Positions 55,053-64,000 of a stretch of 64,000 bases of DNA are shown here, in pieces. The translations under genes and the position numbers were made by a program. The stretch is from Takakia lepidozioides. Lineage: Eukaryota > Streptophyta > Takakiopsida > Takakiales > Takakiaceae. Under the pieces are notes generated by a model, which saw nothing but the letters and a program-made list of their open reading frames with translations, made no database searches and was not told where the DNA came from. How positions within the stretch are numbered: the stretch's first letter is position 1; each line of letters begins with the position of its first letter. Where the stretch lies: NCBI GenBank assembly GCA_030704615.1, contig CM060732.1, positions 63,223,053-63,287,052 of the forward strand. The letters are read 5' to 3'.

Positions 55053-57902
55053 ATGGGGAGTGTAAGGGAATTTGTTACCTGCATCCGCCTCCAGAAGGAC
55101 CACGTACCTGTCTCTGCAATCCATATCTCGATTTCATCATCTTTCCCGCCAAATAGATCGCTGAGGACACCGTGTCGTATTGGGGCAAACTCCTCAATCT
55201 GTGATGTGAGGCAGTCTCGACGTTCCACAAGCAGATCGGTATTGATTTCTGATGGCACGACGCTGTCATTTAGGGGCCATTCCCTTTCAGGTGAAGGGAA
55301 TGCATGCCTGCTGTGGAAAAACTGCAAGAGGAGACAGATTTCACAGCGAGGGAGAGTTGTGTGCGCAAAGGAATCCGACAACGAGTCTCGACGTCCTGAG
55401 TACAGGTAGGCTGCGCTATAATGCTGTCTTTCCTTTCCACTATTGTTTCTTCACAAGGATATTCCAGTCCTCCGTACGACTGAGTATGGCCTTTTAGATG
55501 TCCAAACAATGCTTAGCGGTAGCTTTTGGCTCATTAAAACCCGATCGCCATAAGATTCAATGTGGTATCTCTTTGGAAGGATTTATAATCTCTTTCATGT
55601 GAGATGCAGTGAACTACAAAAGGTTTGATTGATAACGGCATGTAGAATGCGATAAGCAGCCCTCCCTTTTGCTTAACAACAGGCGTTCAAAGACAAAAAC
55701 ATTTACTCGGATTGAAGGAGAAAAACTAAGAATTCTATAGACACACATCTGCTGAAAGGTTATGTTGGAGATTGCGTGGACGTATTTTCTGCTCCACAAA
55801 AAACTCGCAGTCAACATGCTAATTCAAGTCGTCAATGGACTCTCTGGTGCTTCCTTCTTGCTTGCCCCAGAACATCTGTGCATAACTCCTTCCTAGCAGC
55901 AATTATTGTGTAGATGTAACCCGATCAGCATGGGGATGGCATTGATGTATTGGTGTCTGTCCAGTGCTGCAGCGAGGATAAGGAGTGAAGTCATTGCTCC
56001 CTTCCGCTCTTTTCGGATGTTCTTCTATCTCGCATTCGGAGGAAGTGCGAGCGTGGGCGGCCTCATCGCCCTTACCCGCTTGATTGGAGCTCTAGGCCGT
56101 GCACCCGGAGCACAACCTGTCTCTGAGGTTGTCCAGGGACTGGCAATCGACCTGACCGCTGTCATTGTCTTTGCTCTCTTGTACCGGTCTGAGTCCAAAG
56201 CAAGTGATGCTTCGCTGGCAAAGGTATCAAGGGAAGAAAACCTAGCTACCTTGCGTTTACAGCTTAGCAACAAAAAGGTTTTTACCCTTGGTCAGATGCG
56301 GGGAACATCCCGCATTGTCATTCTTGCTGGCCCAGGCTCGTACATTGAGGAGGCTCTTCGTCAGAGTGAGCCCTTCAGGGCAGAGCTTTTGGAGCGAGGG
56401 GTATTGGTGGCAGCCTACGCAACTGATGGAGGTGTGCCGCCCGTCAGGGAAAGCCCAGAAGCTGCACCTGCCACATCAGCTGGTATGGCGAGGTTTCAGG
56501 CCACTCATGTATTCAGGGTTAGAAACTGCCTTGCATCGCCGCAAATGAGGAATGCCAAAGCTCTTGCGTTTGCTAATTTTTTAGTTTAGAAGCAGTTTCC
56601 TTACGTGAAATTTTTGTTACTTCAACTTGACTATAATGTGTAAATGACTTTGGTGGTTCATATTCCTTTGATATCCTGCAACTTTGATGCAACTTTCTTG
56701 ATGTTGGTGCAGAAAGGGCCCAAGGGACCAATGACAGTCCAGCAGCTAATGATGTGCAGAGCTCGGACATGATTGCTGTGGCTGATGCAGATAGAAGGTG
56801 GAGAGCAACAGCAATCTACACCTCCGAGTGGGCAAGGTAAGAATCTGGCTTCTCCCCCTACTGTACATCTCTCTGCCTCCAAAATATTGCTGGCAGTCTC
56901 GTTCTTCTTTGGTGACCAGGCAATACATTGGCCTGATCCCTTGTTTCACTGCCACAGTGGACTCCAATACTCTCGTGAAAATTGTTGGCCATACAGAAAC
57001 ACTGTGCCTGACTCCCACACTGACAGCTTTTTTTTCGCAGCATGTCTTAGAACCCGCAGATGTAATAAATAGAGTGATCTTAACTCTCTTAAATTCCAAG
57101 TCTTACAAGAACACATACACAGTCATCAGAAGTAGCCACACCAACATCATGTCTCCTACCTATCCACTAAGTTTTCCACATCCCTCTTGGGCAACTTCCT
57201 AGACAGAAAGTCGGAATATTGAACACACGGCTTGCGGCTACATTTTGTTGAGTATGTAACACCAAGACAGACATCATTTCTTCTTCTCAGATAGAGATAT
57301 AATTCTTCATCGTTATTCTTCATCGCTAAAAGTTGCTTATCTGCATGAGGCAATCTGTGTGACTGCTGTAGGTGGCTTAATGAGCAGAAGAAGCTAGCGA
57401 ATGTTCAACAAGATAAACCAGTGTGAGTGGTCTACCATACTTTCCGATGTCTTTATTGTGTGTGAAGGTTCATTTTGTATCGTGCATTTAGCAAGGAAGT
57501 GACCAAGTATCTGTAGCATGAGATTTGTGTGAAATGCTGGTCAGAATGCTGGGGCTCACTGAGGTGCAGGGTTGGAAGAAAGCATGTGTACCAAGTGTAC
57601 TTAGAATACGTGAACATGAACTGCATATATTACCTGTGTACACCTATCTAATTCAAGTTGCTCCACTTGATATTCAAATTTTTTTGCATGGTTACTGAAG
57701 GAAAAGTGGTAGGGGGTCTAATTGAAAAACGAGGCACACATACTGAACTGTGTCTTCTCTTAGGTACATATCCCTGCGACTAGATGGTCGAGTTCGGGGA
57801 AGTGGAGTAGGCTTCCCTCCATGGCAGGCAATGGCTTTGCAATTACCTCCTCTTCAGGGCATATGGGGGGGTGCTCTAGACGGCATGGATGGGAGAGTCT
57901 GA
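55053..57902 (+). CDS. LPA1/REP27-like thylakoid protein (DUF3493), TPR-less
   Basis: Five exons with matching phases: 55053-55405, 55965-56482, 56713-56836, 57372-57422, 57764-57902, giving 394 aa. Exon 1 (118 codons) is Ser/Arg-rich and ends RRQISQRGRVVCAKESDN, a good chloroplast transit peptide with a VCA-type cleavage context. Exon 2 starts the conserved domain: AARIRSEVIAPFRSFRMFFY, a first hydrophobic segment (LAFGGSASVGGLIALTRLIG), a second (VVQGLAIDLTAVIVFALLYR), then LSNKKVFTLGQMRGTSRIVI. The C-terminus is YISLRLDGRVRGSGVGFPPW and ends GGALDGMDGRV, typical of the family. Known: LPA1 in Arabidopsis and REP27 in Chlamydomonas are thylakoid membrane proteins needed for D1 synthesis and photosystem II assembly or repair, and carry TPRs before the membrane domain. 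Here exon 1 joins directly to the membrane domain with no TPR exon, so this is an LPA1-like paralogue. Looks intact. Confidence 0.85.
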
Positions 57903-59273
57903 CACTGCTTTGGAACTTGCAGTATGACCCCAGGTACCGAGGATTGTACAGAGGATTGTTAGAAACTCAAGTTTTCACAGTCCTCCAATTATGTAGATTA
58001 ATCTTTGCTCCCTGCTGCATATGAATTTCCTTTTGGAAGTCTGTCAGTTTGCAAGATCAGTTAAAGAGAAATCTGGTGTAATTTTTGGCAGATATCCACA
58101 ACATCTATCACCCAGTCACAAATTCCACTAGTAGTTTACTCTTGCTTGCTATCAAGCTAACATTGCACTGTCAGATAAACAAGAAACATGAACAAACGTT
58201 TAATACACATATCTCTGGATAAAAACTCATTTCATTTATTGCATTAATTCAATCTGAATGATCAGAGATGAGGGGTGGTTGCGTGGTTTTCTAACATCAT
58301 AGCCTTGGTGCCAGGTGACACATTACCTCTGGAAGCAAATTGTATTCCATGTGAGATGAAGGAAAAAACAAACAAGGCTCTCAGCTGGTATGGTGGGCCC
58401 CTTTCCAAGGTGGACCCTTCCATTCATGACACTAGATACTCATTTTGCCCTCTATGTCTAGTTTGGCAAGGCCATACCGTCTCCAACATGTGCTTCATGT
58501 ACCACGAGGTATCTGTCAGGAAAAATGGCAGACACAGCTTTGAAAGGATATGTTTACATTAAGATGAACAAGACTACCCGAATTAGAATTCACAAATAAA
58601 CACTACTAAACGCTAAACGGACCCAGAGAGCTATAAACGAGGCCTGGCTACCACACGATCCACTGCCCCACTGTAGACCATGGGATTGCCGTCACGAAAC
58701 AGCTGCACCTTCCCCTTCTTCAATACAACCCTTGCCAACCCTGTGCACTGATATAACCGTCATTCAGCACCTTCATAAATCATGCATACATCCTTGCAAA
58801 CATCCATCGCTTCACCTTCTTGACCAACGAACGGATATCATTCATCTAAAAAAAGAATATTCTTTTGACAACCGTTTCGATGAAATTGGTAGTCTAATCG
58901 AAAGTATCGGTGCTAAAGCGGCTCAAACCCTTTGCGTAGTCCTGCCTTAGAAGGGCAGGGCCAACAAAAGGAGAAACAGTCATATAAACAAAAAGAATAA
59001 TGATGATTGAGAGCATCCCTCCTTGAACAGAGTAAGGTTTAATGATGATTGGAAGCCATGGGAGTGCCCCAAAACTCACACTGCAACACCACCGTCACCC
59101 TGACCACATTATATCCCAAAGTGTGGATCTGATTATTGGAATTGGCATGGCCATGGTACTGCAAAGCCTCTGTCCCTAGAGAGACATCTGAGTGAAACTT
59201 GATTTGAGTTCCAACCACCACAACATGTAACAGGCAAAGCTACACCTGGAATGTGATGCAGGTTACATCATAC
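57903..59273. other. no gene recognised
   Basis: A weak plus-strand frame at 58275-58562 (VPGDTLPLEANCIPCEMKEK) has no motif I recognise. 3' exons of the minus-strand kinesin-like gene may be present but could not be identified. Confidence 0.35.
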
Positions 59274-62200
59274 CTGGTGATCCTTCTCCAGCTGCTCATG
59301 CTTGCTAAGGAACACAGTTACTCGTGCCTCAAACACCCGGCGTTCGGCCTCCCAAGTCTGACGCTCCCCTTGCACCTTGTTTTCCATTGACTGTGGCCAC
59401 CACAACCTTTGATCAAAGCCTGTAACTGTATAACTAGACTACGTAAGTTGAAGGTGCTCCCAGAGCAAAAGCATATGAAACTATAATAAGTTCTTCCAAT
59501 ATGAGAGGACAATAACGGTGAACTGTGGAAATTCACGTTGTTATGATGAGTAGTGGAATTTTATTTTTAGTTCTACTTTTTGAGAAACAAACACACATTA
59601 CTTGCCAATGGGACAGTAGAGAGCCCAAGACTCCCACCCATCTCAGCAACAACACCTAACCAATTGCTAAGGGGGATGCATATGTCAAGTTGTGGTATTT
59701 GAAGCAGTAAGCCATCTACTGACAATTGCTACTGCTTACTCATGCTGGCATTGAAGCTAGTTAGAAATAAATCCTACATCCCACTAATCAAACATGCATC
59801 TGTCTCTTGGCAAAGGCTACTGGCAGTCAGTTGGGACTTCAAGGGATAATATTGCTCTGCTGCAACTAAAAAATCCTTTGCAACACTGCATATTGGAGCT
59901 CCAAATCTTTGACTCAGCCAAGTTACATCCACTTGCGAACCAGCAGCACATCTGTTGGCTCCCCCATGAGGGAGTGTGACAAATCTGTCTGAGCCCACCC
60001 TTCTGGCAGCCACTGTAGCAAATCCAAGACCTTGGTTGCTTACCCACAATGTGGCAAGTTCATGTTGAATGCTCAGCCACTTCCAGAAATTCTATAGCAG
60101 GAGGTGGTGATGTTGTTTCTGCAGTTCATAGCAGTTGAACTTCATGATAATAAGTCTTAAATGTTTTTGGTATGGTATACCTGCTTTTCGTTGTCCCAGG
60201 CAGTGATGTCCCAGGCAGTGATCATTTCACGAAGCTTGCGCTTGAGGTTGCGGTTACTCTGCTTGTAATACACATTGTCTTTATCCAGAGCCTCAATCTT
60301 TTGGTTCATATCTGGGGGTACCTTCTCCTCAACTTCTTCCTTGAGCACCCTTGCTTCATAGTCTTGAAGTTGAAAGTCGGCAAGTGTTTTGGTTATCATG
60401 TTATCTGACCTGTAAGGATCCAGTTGGCCAGGCTTTGGATATGCTATGGTCTTAGTCCTTCCTGGCCAGTGGTACAAGTAGAGATTGGAAAGGACTACAG
60501 ACCTAATGGCCTATATTTGGAGTGTAGCAAAGTTCAAATATTCTGTTGCTTCCATGGGATTAGGATTTCTTGACATCCTAATAAATGTTCAGACATTGGG
60601 GACATCTCAAATGGTTCAGTAGAAAATGGTTCGAAGAATTTTGTGAACTTTCTTTGCAACTGGTTTAAAAAATAAGCAGGAAAGGTCACTAAATAGCCTG
60701 AAGAACAAAACCAATATGGCCAAATATGTGATGATCACCCCAAAGAAGTTGCAATGCCTGCACCCACATTATTGCGCATTAATTAGTGGTAAACTTCACT
60801 CAAGTATCCAGCTCAACCTTCCGTCTGTGTGTATGGGTAAGCCTGTGTGTATGGGTAAGCGGAGCCATCCAGAGAGAAATTCAAGACAAACACTTGGTTT
60901 GTTGTTGGGTCGCTACTATAGACGGCACATCTGGAGTAGAAAATGTGGATTGTGTCTGTCAACAGGTTGACAGAATTGCAAACACAGCATGCAAAGAATG
61001 TTCAGTACTTGTTGAAGCAGGTTGAGACTGTGTCCACAGCTCCAGTTCTTGAGAGGTCAGTTCTGCCTGCAGGCCCTATATATGTAATAGATTGATTTCT
61101 TTTCATGTTGCCCTTTTCTGCTGACAGTGTAACCCAGCAATGCAACCCAGCCACTTCTTTCGCACCTGTATGATGGCAGGGGCTGCAGTAGGTTTGTTGG
61201 ACTAAATGTAGTGCTTTCTAGGATGCTGTCCCTGCAACCTCTTAAAACAATTCTGTGAAATCAGCTATGCGTGAGCGCTTTGGCCAGTTTCATGCAGGCT
61301 TTCATACCCTGGTGGGCTAAGACCGAGTGTCCAGCTCCAAGAGACTTATTAGTATCCCGTGGGGATTATTCCCTCAAGGATATGTCATAGCCACCCGGAA
61401 TGTTCACTCAGTACACTCCATCTTACATATACTTCGCAAGGTAAGTCCACTACTGGAGCCATCAGCCTCCAGCATCGGCAATATCCCAGATGCTCCCGTC
61501 TTGGATCGGCCCTCCTTCCTGTCCAGTGTGCCCGCCCAACTTCGCATCCAGGCAGGACCGCTAATGGAGGCAAGGAGACTACCTAAGTGAACTGACATCA
61601 ATTGTCCTTCCCTACTCTCCACCCAGAAAGCTCCTCACTCCGTTCCTTCCTCTTATCCTTCTTTAATCCCAGTGGCTATGCCTCCTCTCTAGTCCACAAG
61701 TTCCTCTCTCTCAATCCCTCGAACAATAGTTCTTATGTTCTTATCTTTGACTCTGGTTTCCTGTTTTCTCTCATGTTTTTCTTTGCATTTTGTCCGATAA
61801 GCTCTATGAGCTTTCCGCGGACGTTATAAAGCACCATTTCATTCATTTCATTTCTCAATCCCTCGAGCAGTACTTTGTTTTGGCTCTGGTTTTGTTTCCT
61901 CTCTCATGTTTTTTTCCATTTTGTCCCATAAGCTCTTTGAGCTTTCCGCGGACGTTATAAAGTACCACTTCATTTCATTTCATTACACATTTCTTATTTC
62001 GTTTCATTTCTCATCTGCTGTCCCAGGCCCTCATGGCCCCTGTGATGCTATAAAGTTCCTTTCTTTCGCAATGGACTCTCTGTTGCTTCCCTCACGCCAC
62101 AAACTATGGAGGGGTGGAAATTCCATCTAATAGGATCGCAATAGATGCATCAGAAGAGAACTAATGGAATTCACATCAGGTGGCAATGAAAACCAGCCAC

Positions 62201-63894
62201 TCTAACAGCAAAACTGCAGTTCGGGAGACATTATTGGTTCTCCGTGACAGTAGAATCTTGTGGCCCAATTACCTGTCTGCAGCTCCATCTCCCTCTCTTC
62301 TGAGGGCATTGGGGAGGTTCAGGGTGGGCTCCCACGGTCTGCAGATAGAGAGTGGCAGGTGGAAAAGCCTGCAAGGTGAGGACCGCCTATGCCCCACTTG
62401 CGCTAGGAACAACAGGGAAATCAAAAGTGAAGAACATTTCTTCTTTTACTGCCCTCCCTATTATGAGATCCACGGGAGATTCAACTGTCTATTCTGGGAG
62501 ACCAATCTCTCATGGAGGTCTTCCATTACGAGCATCATAAATGCTTTGGCAGCTTGCCTGCATGCAGCATTGACTCTTAGACAATCCCTAGAGCAATAGT
62601 TGGGGTACTTGTGGCCCCTCCCTTTCTTGTTTTCTTGCTTCCTCTTGTCCCATAAGCTCTCTGAGCTTCCTCGGACATTATAAAGTACACCATTTCATTT
62701 CCTGTCTCCCTCATAAATTGCTATCTTACAATAAACTGTGTCAAACAAAACCATAGATATACCTGCGATCAAACTCCAATTTTTTCATTCGGGAGTTACA
62801 CTCCACTTCATCAAGTGCTTGCGCTTTCTCCTTGAGATGCAACTCCAAGTTGGCCACTTTCTTGGCATCTTGCCGCTGCTCTTCCTTCACTTCCACAAAC
62901 TTATATTTTCGCAGTATCACCTTTGCCTCCTGTGGGGCAACCATCTCTAGCTGTGTACTCATGCCCTCCCTGCATCCACACTAGTCCAAGATCAGTAAGG
63001 AGGGAGAGAAGAGTGTTGTAGTCATTGACATGCATTGACCAGCTAGGTTCTAGGTTTGAATTGCATGTGTGGTTCACTAAGTCATAATGTGCCATAGTCC
63101 AATGACAATTCAGTCACACTGTCATACTTTTCGAAGACTAAAGGTCGCCTTGCAAGCGGTCGTGGGTTCGAAGCATATATAAAAGGGGGTCACTCGGTCA
63201 AGCGGTCGCCTAATGTGTGGGTGCCTGTGGGGTTTTAAATCCTTGCGGGAGGTTCGTTAGCCGTCGGAAGTGTCCACCTTTCTGAAGACTTCAGTTTCAC
63301 TTCTCATAAAATCCATGGGTTTATTCTGGCTGTTGCACTGAGTACGAGATTGATTCCAGCACTGCTCCTCTTGCAACAGATGTGCAGTCATCCTGACATG
63401 TGGAAAGGCCACACTCAAGAGGAAGAAAGGAAACTTTACAGTGTCCATTCAAAAGCGTATGCAACAGAGGTAAAGAAAATAGTGGGGCCCCCACCAACCA
63501 GGCATCACAACTAGAAAACTACAGTTTAACTTCGAGTGGTTCCTAATGTGGAGAAATGAAATGAAATGAAATGGAGAAAGAAAGAAAACAAGTTCATGAC
63601 ATTCGAGAGCCATTGGGACGAAGTGAACAACAGGAAGACCACATAAAAGACTCCCAACATCCCGTGCCTCAAAGAAATATAGAAATTTACAACGCCTACA
63701 GGATGCCTGGAGGCTCTATGTGACATATGGAAAGGGAGAATTGTGGTTGGATCGAGTAATCTGAGGACATACTTGGTGCTAACACCTTCTTGGATTTCAC
63801 GCTCGTGTTCAGCTATGGACAGGGTCATGTACTCTGCCTGTGCATCTAGAGCCTCAATCCGCTCATCCAAATCTCCAAATAGAGACTCCTCTCC
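59274..63894 (-). CDS. KIF7/KIF27-like kinesin (kinesin-4 family) coiled-coil exons, partial
   Basis: Exons with good splice signals in transcript order: 63894-63786 (SLFGDLDERIEALDAQAEYM), 62929-62763 (EAKVILRKYKFVEVKEEQRQ, LELHLKEKAQALDEVE, RMKKLEFDRR), 60409-60181 (TLADFQLQDYEARVLKEEVE, YYKQSNRNLKRKLREMI), 59390-59274 (TWEAERRVFEARVTVFLSKH). Phases fit within the last two; other exons are missing between the first ones. Known: KIF7/KIF27 proteins have, after the motor, a block with IEALDAAIEYKNEAI and another like ARALL.KYF.KVV.LREEE...LEMQLEEQ...LE.DR, which the first two exons resemble in order. These kinesins act at cilia and flagella in animals. The motor domain must lie beyond the right edge. 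Alternatives: another kinesin or an unrelated coiled-coil protein. LINE sequence sits in the large intron. Confidence 0.5.
60966..61055 (+). CDS. coiled-coil exon-like segment, unassigned
   Basis: CAACAG acceptor, 29 open codons (LTELQTQHAKNVQYLLKQVE), then GAGAG|GTCAGT donor. The peptide is heptad-like and the splice signals are good, but it lies on the strand opposite to the kinesin-like gene, within its intron. It may be a piece of a nested gene, transposon cargo or chance. Confidence 0.25.
61300..62702 (+). mobile_element. LINE fragment(s) with repeated 3' tails
   Basis: A plus-strand frame at 62180-62599 contains LLRALGRFRVGSHGLQIESG, then RLCPTCARNN...EEHFFFYCP, the CxxC...H...C zinc region found at the end of many LINE ORF2 proteins. 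It is followed by a 3' tail (62640-62702) ending TTTCATTTCC. Two more tails lie just upstream (61740-61860 and 61862-61990), as if two other insertions, or tandem tails, had landed next to each other. No RT core is present. It lies within an intron of the minus-strand kinesin-like gene. Confidence 0.65.
61740..61990 (+). repeat. two LINE-type 3' tails in tandem
   Basis: Both contain TTTCCGCGGACGTTATAAAG (from 61812 and 61943) preceded by CTCTCATGTTTTT and CATTTTGTCC, and followed by (A)CCAYTTCATTTCATTTC runs. The same module is at 19.5 kb and, diverged, at 62.65 kb. Confidence 0.85.
62964..63785. other. intronic or intergenic, no certain exon
   Basis: Likely intron of the kinesin-like gene. 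A GAAATGAAATGAAATG run at 63546 is the complement of the LINE tail repeat. GGTCGTGGGTTCGAAGC at about 63160 resembles a tRNA B box, but no tRNA cloverleaf can be drawn. Confidence 0.35.
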
Positions 63895-64000
63895 CTGTGT
63901 TAGCAACTTGTGTGGTTTTTAACGGCATTCGAAGGCTATACAAGCTTGCTTCTCATGTTCACATTGTTCCCTCATTGCCAAGACCTGTCCACAGAATGTA

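Noticed and set aside
55043-55381. Minus-strand open frame over LPA1-like exon 1
   Set aside because: The plus strand gives a transit peptide that splices in phase to the LPA1 domain; the minus frame has no partner.
63130-63185. tRNA gene or tRNA-derived SINE suggested by GGGTTCGAAGC
   Set aside because: No acceptor stem or anticodon arm can be drawn around the B-box-like sequence, and no A box at the right distance is convincing.
1-64000. CRISPR array, bacterial operons or phage-like systems
   Set aside because: No regularly spaced short repeats with unique spacers, no ribosome-binding-site-led gene runs; gene structure is eukaryotic throughout.

Overview
The window looks like nuclear DNA of a land plant, most likely a seed-free vascular plant such as a fern, although a lycophyte or bryophyte is not excluded. 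The grounds are spliced genes with GT-AG introns and plant-type proteins (a PPR-DYW editing factor, a BolA2 homologue, an LPA1/REP27-type thylakoid protein, remains of an OSB-type organellar DNA-binding protein), exons resembling a KIF7/KIF27-type kinesin (a family tied to flagella, which suggests swimming sperm), and abundant hAT, CACTA and LINE sequence. No bacterial-type operons or promoters are present.

Layout. 0-5 kb: an exon of a TruA/Pus1-like pseudouridine synthase, then a decayed LINE. 5.4-9.3 kb: remnants of an OSB-like gene (PDF motif) running in frame into a large intronless PPR-DYW gene with six 303-bp internal repeats. 10-11.2 kb: LINE 3' fragment with a 142-bp tandem duplication. 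12.1-13.1 kb: complete three-exon BolA2 gene (+). 14.1-17.8 kb: complete seven-exon coiled-coil gene (-). 19.9-20.7 kb: intronless cyclophilin with a charged tail (+). 23.6-24.1 kb: secreted histidine-rich repeat protein (-). 26.2-26.8 kb: LINE fragment (-).

27.8-35.1 kb: a 7268-bp hAT transposon with matching terminal inverted repeats and a perfect 8-bp target duplication. It holds a broken BED/hAT transposase and, remarkably, four recognisable exons of electron-transfer-flavoprotein:ubiquinone oxidoreductase (ETF-QO) with their introns, plus at least one other exon-like segment. It inserted 15 bp beyond the stop codon of an FCP1-like phosphatase exon (35.1-35.6 kb, -). 37.5-38.5 kb: an unrecognised spliced gene (-).

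39.3-53 kb: transposon-dominated. Two CACTA (En/Spm) transposase pseudogenes lie tail to tail (39.3-40.9 + and 48.1-52.0 -). Between them are GCGAC-rich subterminal-like blocks, a dispersed repeat family, a 440-bp tandem duplication and an unusual array of about eight hairpins with homopurine/homopyrimidine arms (45.2-46.5 kb). 54.2-54.5 kb: a MITE with 20-bp inverted ends. 55.05-57.9 kb: complete five-exon LPA1/REP27-like gene lacking TPRs (+). 59.3-63.9 kb: internal exons of a coiled-coil, KIF7/KIF27-like kinesin (-), with LINE sequence inside one of its introns.

Several genes point to organelles (PPR editing factor, OSB remnant, LPA1-like), but there is no operon-like organisation; the neighbourhood is a normal plant gene island broken up by transposons. 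All gene models were read by eye from splice signals and reading-frame phase; no database search was run.
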